The translations under genes were made by a program, and so were the position numbers. Positions 19,225 through 26,922 of a stretch of DNA of 63,190 nucleotides are shown in pieces. Position 1 is the stretch's first letter. Each line of letters starts with the position of its first letter. The notes below the pieces were generated by a model that was not told where the DNA came from, did not search any database, and saw only the letters and a list, made by a program, of their open reading frames with translations. Origin of the DNA: Paucibacter sp. B2R-40 (lineage in GTDB: Bacteria > Pseudomonadota > Gammaproteobacteria > Burkholderiales > Burkholderiaceae_C); assembly GCF_025717555.1 (NCBI RefSeq), contig NZ_JAJIRP010000004.1:235-63424 (forward strand), read 5' to 3'.

Positions 19225-20568
19225 TCAACGTGTCATCGTGACCGGGTGGACGCGGTCCAAGAAGAATAAAACATCCCAGTTGCGACCCAACTGCCCCTGC
19301 GGCAGCGCCTGGTAGTCGATGCTCCACTGCGGCACAGTGACGGTCCGCTGCATCAGAGGCAGCACCAGCAACTTGCCGCCAGGCAAAGCTGCCAAGCCTT
19401 GCTCTAGGCTAGCGGGCGGCAACGGCGGCAGCGCGAGAGGCTGCAGCCTGCCAAAGTCCAGCACATTGCCCCCGGCCGCCGTGAACTGCACCACCTTGTA
19501 AGCCTTGCCCCAATGCCTGTGCATCGCCTCACCGGCCTGCAATTGCGCCTCGCTGCGTTTGAAGCCTTTGGCCACATGAATGGTGTGTGCCCAAATCACC
19601 GCCTTCTTGCCCGCAAACATGCGCTCCATCAGCCAGACCGCGTTGTCACCCATCTGATTGTCACGCTGGTAATCAAGGCCTTCGCTCCACACACTGCTGG
19701 CCTGAGCAGCCAAGCTTTTCACCACCTGGCACCACCACTCAGCGGGCAGCGCTTTGGCTGGATTTGCGGGAGGCTGGCCGCACAACTCCGCGCGCAAGGC
19801 CCCGGCTTGCCGCACAAAGGCAAGTTGCACCGCCGGATCGGGGATTTGGGGCTGAAAGGACAATAAAGGCTGCACGGGCGTACTGAAATCCAGCCAAGCC
19901 TGCTCCTCCGCCAAGACTGAGCCGCGCTGATGTAAAAAAGCCCGCAAGCGCGGCAGCAACTCGCTTTGACTGAGCGCACCACTGTGCTGGCTATCGATGC
20001 CGGCCAAGCCTAGCGGCGTGCCAGCGCTTTGTTGCGCGTCCAGATAGCGCAACATTTCGCGACCCTCGGCCGAATTGGCATACATAAAAAACACATTGCC
20101 CGGCGCCATGGTGTCAAGCTGCTCACCAGTAGCCATGCGCTCGGCCAGCCGGGCGATGTCGTAAAAACCGCTTTCCAGCAACAAAACCTCGAAGCCCAGC
20201 TTCTCGTGCAGAAACTTCAGCAGACGAAGTTTGAGTTGGAACTCCTCGCGCCCGCCATGCGTTTGCTCGCCCAGCGCAACGATGCGGGCCGCAGCGATCG
20301 CCTCGGCAAAGGGAGCGAGGTCGCTGTAGTCGTCAGGCGCGGCGGCCGGTGCAATGGAAGATATTGGCGGCAGGGCCGCCAAGGGCCAGACTTTCAGTCC
20401 GGCAAGGCTGGCCGGCCCCGCTGGCACCGCTGGCTCCGCTGGCACCGACGAATTAGCCAAGGCCGCTGTACTGGCAGCGGCTGCAGCCATCAGCAAAGCA
20501 AGCGTCAGCTGCCGACTCTGCCAAGCTCTGCGCCCGTCCTGGGTCCGAAATCCAATTTCACCCGCCAC
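19225..20568 (-). CDS. Exported erythromycin-esterase-like protein
   Basis: This 447-residue protein of the erythromycin esterase family carries the catalytic-type motifs ALGEQTHGG (E101, H104), LLESGF (E132), RDNQMGDN at 302-309 and WAHTIH (H328, H331). Characterised EreA/EreB hydrolyse the macrolide lactone, while many homologues have other or unknown substrates. An unusually long N-terminus (SRQLTLALLMAAAAASTAAL) looks like a signal peptide and is followed by a Pro/Ala-rich linker, so it is probably exported. The start is GTG at 20568 with a purine-rich GGCGGGG upstream; it could begin later. It sits between two PEP-CTERM genes. I do not infer macrolide resistance. Confidence 0.8.
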   Translation of the reverse strand: MAGEIGFRTQDGRRAWQSRQLTLALLMAAAAASTAALANSSVPAEPAVPAGPASLAGLKVWPLAALPPISSIAPAAAPDDYSDLAPFAEAIAAARIVALGEQTHGGREEFQLKLRLLKFLHEKLGFEVLLLESGFYDIARLAERMATGEQLDTMAPGNVFFMYANSAEGREMLRYLDAQQSAGTPLGLAGIDSQHSGALSQSELLPRLRAFLHQRGSVLAEEQAWLDFSTPVQPLLSFQPQIPDPAVQLAFVRQAGALRAELCGQPPANPAKALPAEWWCQVVKSLAAQASSVWSEGLDYQRDNQMGDNAVWLMERMFAGKKAVIWAHTIHVAKGFKRSEAQLQAGEAMHRHWGKAYKVVQFTAAGGNVLDFGRLQPLALPPLPPASLEQGLAALPGGKLLVLPLMQRTVTVPQWSIDYQALPQGQLGRNWDVLFFLDRVHPVTMTR

Positions 20569-20665
20569 AACTACCCCGCCAAATTTAATGCCAATAAAAT
20601 ACCAGTTTACGCTGCCAAAGCACGGCCTCGGGCCACACGCTTGCAGAGAAGTCTTCGCTCGGCAA

Positions 20666-20757
20666 CCCCACTAAGGGGGAGAGCCCCCTATTCAGGGGCC
20701 CCTCATTCAAGCGTGTCAGATTGCACAAACTGGTCTTGTCCCCCCCGCGCCTCGGGG
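20666..20757. promoter_or_regulatory. Cluster of three C-run/G-run palindromes (candidate operator region, copy b)
   Basis: The gap between the divergent esterase-like gene and the PEP-CTERM gene at 20851 holds three palindromes. They are CCCC-N5-GGGGG (20666-20679), CCCCCTATTCAGGGG (20684-20698) and CCCCG-N5-CGGGG (20743-20757). The middle one, read on the minus strand as CCCCTGAATAGGGGG, matches sites near 19170 and 36495. Regulation of one or both divergent genes is an inference. No convincing -35/-10 pair stands out. Confidence 0.45.
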
Positions 20758-20803
20758 ATTTGGTATCAAGGTGGACTCTCCTACACTGGCGACAGCAGTA
20801 AAA

Positions 20804-20820
20804 AACCCTCAAAAAGGGTT
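20804..20820 (+). promoter_or_regulatory. Small hairpin in the 5' leader of a PEP-CTERM gene
   Basis: AACCCT and AGGGTT form a six-base stem around a five-base loop, 30 bases before the ATG at 20851. It lies upstream of the Shine-Dalgarno AAGGAAAAG and may stabilise the leader or attenuate the transcript. Confidence 0.35.
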
Positions 20821-20850
20821 GAGTCAATCCCTAATTCAAGGAAAAGTTCC

Positions 20851-21741
20851 ATGACACCAGCTAAATTTCTGAAATCCGGCGTCGCAGCAGCGATGGTTTT
20901 GTTTGCGGCGAGCAGTTTTGCGGGCCCGACCACGATCAAAGACGGCGATCTGGAGGCCAGGTTGGATATCGGCATGAAGACCGCTGCCATCAACTATGGC
21001 GACCCAGGAATGCGCGTGGGCGATGACTTTGGCGCCAACGGCCAGTTCAAGGGCGGCCTCTATAACTTCTCTTGGACAAATGGCAAGACATACCGCTTTG
21101 TCAGCGAGTACGACGCAGCAAGCGGCGCGGTGACTTTGGACATTCTCCAAGACATGACCACGCAAAACAGCGCCGGCTACTCGGCCTTCTCCAAGCTGTC
21201 TTATAGCGAAGCAGCCGCAAAGGGCAACGGTTTTTACAAGGTGGGCCTGAACGTCAAGGACAACAAGGACGTCAACATCAATTTCACGAATCTGATGTTC
21301 AACGGTAAGCTTGTCAACGGCGGCATTTGGGACACCGACAGCGAAGCCCTCTACGCCGGCAAGGCTTTGGACAAGTACAAAGTCGAAGGCCTCTTCACGG
21401 TGACAGGAACCGACAGCACTGTCACCGAGGTGGTGAAGATCAATGGCCAGATCCAATACGACAAGACGGTCTACCAGAAATTTACAAGCGGCGCCAATAA
21501 GGGACAAGACAAGCCACACACCTACGGCAACATTGATACAAGCCTGTCCATAGCCAAGACCGTTGCAGTCAAGAACAGCAACTTGCTGAACGACAGCTAC
21601 TTCAACGTCGTATACGGCGGCCTGGGCAAGGTCGGCACCGAGGCTGCCTTGGTGCCTGAGCCAACGACACTCGCACTTTTGCCACTCGCTCTGGGCGGCG
21701 CCTTCTTGGCCAGCCGTCGTCGCAAAGCCGCTGCCAAGTAA
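20851..21741 (+). CDS. PEP-CTERM sorting-domain protein
   Basis: This is a predicted surface protein of 296 residues. The signal peptide spans about 1-24 (MTPAKFLKSG, a hydrophobic core, ASSFAG). The C-terminal signal is VPEPTTLALLPLALGGAFL plus SRRRKAAAK. The mature part is rich in Asn, Lys, Gly and Tyr, has no cysteine, and looks beta-rich (for example VNINFTNLMFNGKLVNGGIW). I do not recognise a further domain. AGGAAAAG precedes the ATG. The open frame extends far upstream to 20029, but that part lies antisense to the esterase-like gene and is not coding. Confidence 0.85.
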   Translation: MTPAKFLKSGVAAAMVLFAASSFAGPTTIKDGDLEARLDIGMKTAAINYGDPGMRVGDDFGANGQFKGGLYNFSWTNGKTYRFVSEYDAASGAVTLDILQDMTTQNSAGYSAFSKLSYSEAAAKGNGFYKVGLNVKDNKDVNINFTNLMFNGKLVNGGIWDTDSEALYAGKALDKYKVEGLFTVTGTDSTVTEVVKINGQIQYDKTVYQKFTSGANKGQDKPHTYGNIDTSLSIAKTVAVKNSNLLNDSYFNVVYGGLGKVGTEAALVPEPTTLALLPLALGGAFLASRRRKAAAK

Positions 21742-21796
21742 TTTGTCGCAGCTTTAGCACTGAACAGGCAGCAGCCTCTCGCTGCCTGCCAGTCAG

Positions 21797-21830
21797 GCCC
21801 GTTCAAGCCATGCGCCTGAACGGGCTTCTT
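21797..21830 (+). terminator. Rho-independent terminator after the PEP-CTERM gene
   Basis: GCCCGTTCA (21797-21805) pairs perfectly with TGAACGGGC (21817-21825) and is followed by TTCTT. It stands between the PEP-CTERM gene and the convergent 3' end of polA at 21852. Confidence 0.75.
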
Positions 21831-21851
21831 GCATTCAAGCCAACGAAGCTT

Positions 21852-24608
21852 TCAATGCGCCTGATCCCAGTTGGCGCCCACGCCGACCTCGGCCAATAAA
21901 GGCACCTTCAATTGCGCCACGCCGGCCATCAGGCGCGGCACTTCCGTCTTGACCCAGTCCAGCTCGGCTTCGGGCACCTCGAACACCAGTTCGTCATGCA
22001 CCTGCATGACGATGCGGGTCGACTTAGCTTCCTTGTCCAGCGCCGCTTGCACCGCGATCATCGCCAGCTTGATCAGATCGGCCGCCGTGCCCTGCATCGG
22101 CGCGTTGATCGCCTGCCGCTCGGCGCCGGTGCGTCTTGGGCCGTTGCCGCTGTTGATCTCTGGCAGCCACAGGCGCCGGCCAAAAACGGTCTCCACATAA
22201 CCCTTGGCCTTGGCTGACTCGCGAGTGCGGTCCATGTATTGCTTGACGCCGGCAAAGCGATTGAAGTACAGGTCGATATAGTCCTTGGCGGCCTTGGTGT
22301 CGATGCCCAGGCTGGTCGCCAGGCCGAAGGCCCCCATGCCGTAGATCAGGCCAAAATTGATGGTCTTGGCGTAGCGGCGCTGCTCGGTCGTCACCTCTGG
22401 CAAAGGAGTGTTGAAGACCTCGGAAGCGGTGGCCTTGTGTACGTCCACGCCCTCGCCAAACGCGCGCAAGAGGCCCGGGTCTTCGCTGATGTGCGCCATG
22501 ATGCGCAACTCGATCTGCGAGTAGTCGGCGCTGACAATCAGATGGCCAGGCGGCGCCACAAAGGCCTCGCGCACGCGCCGCCCTTCCGCCGTGCGGATGG
22601 GGATGTTCTGCAAATTGGGCTCATTGCTGGACAAGCGCCCGGTCACCGCCACCGCCTGTGCATAGTTGGTATGCACGCGACCGGTGGCCGGGTTGATCAT
22701 CAAGGGCAGCTTGTCGGTATAAGTGCTCTTGAGCTTGGCCAGGCCACGCGTTTCCAGGATCTTGGCCGGCAGCGGGTAGTCCAGCGAGAGCTTTTCCAAC
22801 ACTTCTTCGTCGGTGCTGGGTGCGCCGGTGGCGGTCTTTTTGACCACCGGCAGACCAAGCTTGGTGAACAGGATTTCGCCGATCTGCTTGGGGCTGCCGA
22901 GGTTGAAGGGCTGGCCGGCGATGTCGTAAGCCTCTTGCTCCAGCGCCAACAAGCGCTGACCCAGTTCATGGCTTTGCGCCTGCAAGAGCGGCGCGTCGAT
23001 CAGCACGCCAATGCGCTCGATGCGGGCCAGCAAGGCACTGGTAGGCATCTCGATGTCGCGGTAGACGCGGGTCAAGCCGGCGTCCGCTTCGATTTGCGGC
23101 CACAGCTGTTGATGCAGGGCTACGCACATCTCCGAGTCTTCGCCCGAATACTGGGCGGCGCGGGCTACATCGACCTGCGCGAACGGGATCTGATGCACGC
23201 CCTTGCCGCACAAGTCTTCGTAGCTCAAGCCAGCGCGACCCAAATGGCGCTCGCCCAAGGCGCCGAGGCCATGGCTCTTGTGCGCCTCCAGCACATAACT
23301 CTGCAACATGGTGTCATGTTGAACGCCACACAGCGCGATGCCGTGGTTGGCGAACACATGGGTGTCGTACTTGAGGTTTTGCCCGAGCTTCGGCGCGGCC
23401 GCGTCCTCCAGCCAGGGCTTGAGCTTGGCCAGCACCTCGTCAATCGGGAGTTGGACTGGCGCGTCCGGGCCATCATGGCGCAGCGGAATATAAGCCGCCT
23501 CGCCGGCCTTGACGGCAAAGGAGATGCCGACGATCTTGGCCCGCATCGGGTCGAGCGAGTCGGTCTCGGTGTCCACCGCGACCAAAGGCGCAGCCTTCAG
23601 CTTAGCCAGCCATTGGTCGAACAAGGCCCAGTCGAGGATGGTGTCGTAGTGGCGCGGCGAGTCGTCCAACGCGGCCGCCGGCGCGGTCGAATCGGCGGGT
23701 GCGGCAAACATGTCCTCGCTGACCGGCGCGGCTGTTTTGCCGCCGCCGAGCTCCTTCAGCCAGGTCTTGAAGCCATTGCGCTGATAGAAAGCCTGCAGAC
23801 CTTCTTGATCGACAGGCCGCAGCGCCAGCGCTTCCAGGCTGGGCCACTGCGGCACATGGCCATTCAGATCGCAGTCCTGCACCACGGTGACCAGTTTGCG
23901 TGCCGTCGGCAGCCAGTCCAAGGCCTTGCGCAGGTTCTCGCCGGCGGCACCCTTGATCTTGTCTGCGGCGGCGATCACGCCGTCGAGCGAGCCATATTCG
24001 GCAATCCATTTAGCGGCCGTCTTGGGGCCGACCTTTTCTACGCCAGGCACGTTGTCGACCGTGTCACCCATCAGCGTCAGATAGTCAACGATGCGGTCCG
24101 GAGGCACGCCGAACTTGGCCACCACGCCGGCGATATCCAAAGACTCATTACTCATGGTGTTGATGAGAGTGACGTCCTCAGTCACCAACTGAGCCAGGTC
24201 CTTGTCGCCGGTCGACACCACCACCGCATGGCCGGCCGCTGCCGCCACACGGGCCAGCGTGCCGATCGCGTCATCGGCCTCGATGCCGGGCACCTCCAGA
24301 ATCGGCCAGCCCAAGAGCGCCACCACTTCATGAATCGGCGCAATCTGCTCGCGTAAAGCATCGGGCATCGGCGCGCGTTGCGCCTTGTATTCCGAATACC
24401 AGGCATCGCGGAAGGTCGGTCCCTTGGCATCGAAGACGCAGACCGCGTGCTCGGCGCCGATCTGCTCGCGCAGGCGCTTCATCATCGCCACCATGCCGTG
24501 CACGGCACCGGTGGGCACGCCGCCGGGGCCGCGCAGGTCGGGCATGGCGTGATAGGCACGGTAAAGATAGCTGGAACCGTCGACCAGCAACATGATGGGT
24601 TTGCTCAT
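21852..24608 (-). CDS. polA: DNA polymerase I
   Basis: This 918-residue enzyme fills gaps and removes RNA primers during replication and repair. All three modules are present. The 5'-3' exonuclease covers about 1-260 (LLVDGSSYLYRAYHA, GDTVDNVPGVEKVGPKTAAK). The proofreading domain has an intact DTET at 346-349, plus KLGQNLKYDTHVF and YSGEDSEM. The polymerase domain has SADYSQIELR and QVHDELVFEVP. The catalytic acidic residues of proofreading therefore appear intact. I chose the ATG at 24608 (MSKPIMLLVDG). The gene is divergent from a DUF2782 gene, with 57 bases between starts. Confidence 0.97.
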   Translation of the reverse strand: MSKPIMLLVDGSSYLYRAYHAMPDLRGPGGVPTGAVHGMVAMMKRLREQIGAEHAVCVFDAKGPTFRDAWYSEYKAQRAPMPDALREQIAPIHEVVALLGWPILEVPGIEADDAIGTLARVAAAAGHAVVVSTGDKDLAQLVTEDVTLINTMSNESLDIAGVVAKFGVPPDRIVDYLTLMGDTVDNVPGVEKVGPKTAAKWIAEYGSLDGVIAAADKIKGAAGENLRKALDWLPTARKLVTVVQDCDLNGHVPQWPSLEALALRPVDQEGLQAFYQRNGFKTWLKELGGGKTAAPVSEDMFAAPADSTAPAAALDDSPRHYDTILDWALFDQWLAKLKAAPLVAVDTETDSLDPMRAKIVGISFAVKAGEAAYIPLRHDGPDAPVQLPIDEVLAKLKPWLEDAAAPKLGQNLKYDTHVFANHGIALCGVQHDTMLQSYVLEAHKSHGLGALGERHLGRAGLSYEDLCGKGVHQIPFAQVDVARAAQYSGEDSEMCVALHQQLWPQIEADAGLTRVYRDIEMPTSALLARIERIGVLIDAPLLQAQSHELGQRLLALEQEAYDIAGQPFNLGSPKQIGEILFTKLGLPVVKKTATGAPSTDEEVLEKLSLDYPLPAKILETRGLAKLKSTYTDKLPLMINPATGRVHTNYAQAVAVTGRLSSNEPNLQNIPIRTAEGRRVREAFVAPPGHLIVSADYSQIELRIMAHISEDPGLLRAFGEGVDVHKATASEVFNTPLPEVTTEQRRYAKTINFGLIYGMGAFGLATSLGIDTKAAKDYIDLYFNRFAGVKQYMDRTRESAKAKGYVETVFGRRLWLPEINSGNGPRRTGAERQAINAPMQGTAADLIKLAMIAVQAALDKEAKSTRIVMQVHDELVFEVPEAELDWVKTEVPRLMAGVAQLKVPLLAEVGVGANWDQAH

Positions 24609-24665
24609 GGGCGGCATTGTCGTGCAGCAATGAACAATGCCCAACCGACCACATAGAATAGCGCC

Positions 24666-25019
24666 ATGTCACGCACCCTCTTCACTCAGCGCCAACTGGC
24701 GCTCCTGGCCCTGCTGCTCGCAGGCTTTGCTTCGCAAACTGTGTTTGCGGAGGAGACCGCCGAGTCCACCAAGCCCGGCGAGCCTGCGGCAACTGTTGCC
24801 GAGGCCAAGGTGGTCGAGACCGTGATCGAGGATGACAGCATCCGCATCGAAGAGTTGCGTGTGCGCGGCCAGACCCAAAAGGTCACGGTCCAACCCAAGA
24901 ACAGCAAACTACCCAGCTACGAAATCATCATGGGCGACGCCAGTCGCGACCTCTCGCCCGGCGCCGGCACGACGCGCGCTGCAGCCGGACGGCGTGTGTG
25001 GAGCGTGCTGAATTTCTGA
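24666..25019 (+). CDS. DUF2782 family exported protein
   Basis: This small protein of 117 residues has a signal peptide (about 1-28, ending SQTVFA). The mature part is acidic, then basic (IRIEELRVRGQTQKVTVQPK), and ends in RRVWSVLNF. The sequence fits the DUF2782 family of betaproteobacteria, found beside polA and thrB. No function is known to me. It is probably co-transcribed with thrB, which starts 51 bases downstream. Confidence 0.8.
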   Translation: MSRTLFTQRQLALLALLLAGFASQTVFAEETAESTKPGEPAATVAEAKVVETVIEDDSIRIEELRVRGQTQKVTVQPKNSKLPSYEIIMGDASRDLSPGAGTTRAAAGRRVWSVLNF

Positions 25020-25070
25020 TCCCGTCAGTGGCCACTGGCCCTGGCGTATTGCTGCCTCTTAAGCGTTGTT

Positions 25071-26045
25071 ATGGCCGTATTCACCGAAGTCACCCTGGAC
25101 GAGGCGCAAGCGCTCGCCAATCGCCTGAATCTGGGTTCAGTGCTAAACCTGCGCGGCATCACGGCCGGCATCGAGAACACCAACTACTTTTTAAGCACCG
25201 AGGCCGGCGAGTTTGTCTTGACCGTCTTCGAGCGCCTGAGTTTCGAGCAACTGCCGTTTTATCTGCAGCTGATGAAACATCTGGCCCAGCGCGGGCTGGC
25301 CGTGCCTGACCCGCAGGCAGACACCAATGGCGCGATCTTGTTCGAGCTACTAGCTAAACCAGCGGCCGTGGTCAACAAGCTGCGCGGCGGCCACCAACTG
25401 GCTCCTGACCTGTTTCATTGCGAACAGGTCGGCGCCGAGCTGGCACGCATGCACGTGGCGGCGCAGGACTTCCCGCTGCATCAAGACAATCTGCGCGGTT
25501 TGAGCTGGTGGAGCGAGACCGTGCCGGTAGTGCTGCCGTTTTTGAACGCAGCGCAGGCCGAGTTGCTCAGTTCGGAGTTGGCCTTCCAGCAGCATCTGGC
25601 CGCTTCAGCCAGCTTTGCCGATTTGCCGCGCGGGCCCATTCACGCCGACCTATTCCGCGACAACGTGATGTTCGAAGGCCTGCCGGGCCGCGAACGCCTG
25701 AGTGGCTGTTTTGATTTTTATTTCGCCGGCGTCGACAGCTGGCTGTTTGACCTCGCCATCTGCCTGAACGACTGGTGCATCGATCACGCCAACGGCCGCC
25801 TCGATGAGGCCCGTGCCGAGGCCTTTGTGCATGCTTACGAATCGGTGCGGCCCATGAGCGGCGTTGAACACCGTTTGCTACCGGCGATGCTGCGCGCCGC
25901 CGCTTTGCGCTTTTGGCTCTCCCGCCTATGGGATGTCTATCTGCCGCGCGACGCCGCCCTGCTCAAGCCCCATGACCCCGGGCATTTCGAGCGCGTGCTG
26001 CGCGAGCGCATTGCGCGCCCCTGGCATGCGCTAACTTCTTTGTGA
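25071..26045 (+). CDS. thrB: Homoserine kinase, aminoglycoside-phosphotransferase type (ThrB)
   Basis: This 324-residue kinase makes O-phosphohomoserine for threonine synthesis. It belongs to the choline-kinase-like fold, not the GHMP kinases of enterobacteria. The catalytic loop GPIHADLFRDNV gives H191, D193 and N198, and CFDFYFAG near 213-220 supplies the metal aspartate. ITAGIENTNYFL at 30-41 forms the nucleotide loop. The start MAVFTEV is the family's usual N-terminus. Confidence 0.94.
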   Translation: MAVFTEVTLDEAQALANRLNLGSVLNLRGITAGIENTNYFLSTEAGEFVLTVFERLSFEQLPFYLQLMKHLAQRGLAVPDPQADTNGAILFELLAKPAAVVNKLRGGHQLAPDLFHCEQVGAELARMHVAAQDFPLHQDNLRGLSWWSETVPVVLPFLNAAQAELLSSELAFQQHLAASASFADLPRGPIHADLFRDNVMFEGLPGRERLSGCFDFYFAGVDSWLFDLAICLNDWCIDHANGRLDEARAEAFVHAYESVRPMSGVEHRLLPAMLRAAALRFWLSRLWDVYLPRDAALLKPHDPGHFERVLRERIARPWHALTSL

Positions 26046-26073
26046 GCACCCCGATTTGAACTCCTCCTCGCCC

Positions 26074-26889
26074 ATGCTGCTGCATCTGCAAACCGTGCCC
26101 GCCCGCAATGGGCTGCTTTGGATACGCCACGGCTTGAAGGTCTTTAGGCGCAAGCCGCTGGCGATGGCGGGCTTGCTGTCGGTATTTCTCTTTATCGCCT
26201 TTGCGATGTTGCTACTGCCGGGAGTGGGCATCATGCTCTTGCTGATGGCGATGCCCATCCTGTCGCTGGGCTTTATGCTGGCCACCCACCTGGTCTTGCA
26301 GGACCAGATACCGACCGCAGCCGTTTTCATCGCGCCGCTGAAACTGACGCCGCAGCGGCGCAACAGCCAGCTGCTGCTGGGTGCTTGCTATGCCCTGGCG
26401 ACCATCGCCATCGGCCTGCTGGCCGAGTGGATAGACGGTGGCAGCTTCGAGGCCATGCAGCGCTTGATACTTGAGAATGCCCCGGCCGACAAAGTGGCAG
26501 CCGCGGCGGCCGACCCGCGTCTGTTCTGGGGTGCTGTCACAAGACTGGGCTTGGCCGCCTTGTTGTCGGTACCCTTCTGGCATGCCCCGGCCTTGATCCA
26601 CTGGGGTGGTCAGGGTGTGCTGCAAGCGCTGTTCTCCAGCACCTTGGGTCTTTGGCGCAACCGCGCCGCCTTTGCCTATAACGGCTTGCTCTGGGCGGCC
26701 TTGGTGATAGGCGTTGGTGTTGGCGCCAGCTTGCTGGCTGCCCTATTGGGCCTGGGGCAGATGCTGCCCTTGTTGGTGATGCCGCTGGGCTTGTTGATGA
26801 CCACGGTCTTCTACGCCTCGCTCTACTTCACCTTCATTGACTGCTTTATGTTTGGCGCGCCCAAGGACATCTTGACGGAAAAAAACTGA
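26074..26889 (+). CDS. BPSS1780 family membrane protein
   Basis: This is an inner-membrane protein of 271 residues with about six hydrophobic helices. VPARNGLLWIRHGLKVFRRK at residues 6-25 is the usual opening of the BPSS1780 family in Burkholderiales. Function is unknown. It follows thrB by a few bases and ends in a terminator, so DUF2782–thrB–this gene form one transcription unit. The start is uncertain: ATG at 26074 gives a typical length, while a TTG at 26056 would add six residues. Neither has a clear Shine-Dalgarno. Confidence 0.8.
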   Translation: MLLHLQTVPARNGLLWIRHGLKVFRRKPLAMAGLLSVFLFIAFAMLLLPGVGIMLLLMAMPILSLGFMLATHLVLQDQIPTAAVFIAPLKLTPQRRNSQLLLGACYALATIAIGLLAEWIDGGSFEAMQRLILENAPADKVAAAAADPRLFWGAVTRLGLAALLSVPFWHAPALIHWGGQGVLQALFSSTLGLWRNRAAFAYNGLLWAALVIGVGVGASLLAALLGLGQMLPLLVMPLGLLMTTVFYASLYFTFIDCFMFGAPKDILTEKN

Positions 26890-26910
26890 GGCGCTGGCGC
26901 CTCGGTTTTT
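26888..26910 (+). terminator. Rho-independent terminator
   Basis: GAGGCG (26888-26893) and CGCCTC (26898-26903) form a stem with a four-base loop, followed by GGTTTTT. It overlaps the stop codon of the membrane protein gene and separates it from the convergent prc gene. Confidence 0.8.
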
Positions 26911-26922
26911 GCCGCATCCCGC

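Noticed and set aside
19225-20568. Macrolide resistance gene
   Set aside because: Family membership and motifs alone do not show macrolide hydrolysis, and export and context suggest another substrate.
20631-20644. GG-N10-GC pattern upstream of the PEP-CTERM gene at 20851 (possible sigma-54 promoter)
   Set aside because: Only the GG/GC spacing and TTGC fit; the TGGCAC box is poor and the distance to the ATG is over 200 bases.
22239-24356. A 705-codon open frame on the plus strand, antisense to polA
   Set aside because: It is a shadow of a GC-rich gene. The composition is low-complexity, rich in Arg, Gln, Gly and Val, with no recognisable domain, and polA is unambiguous on the other strand.
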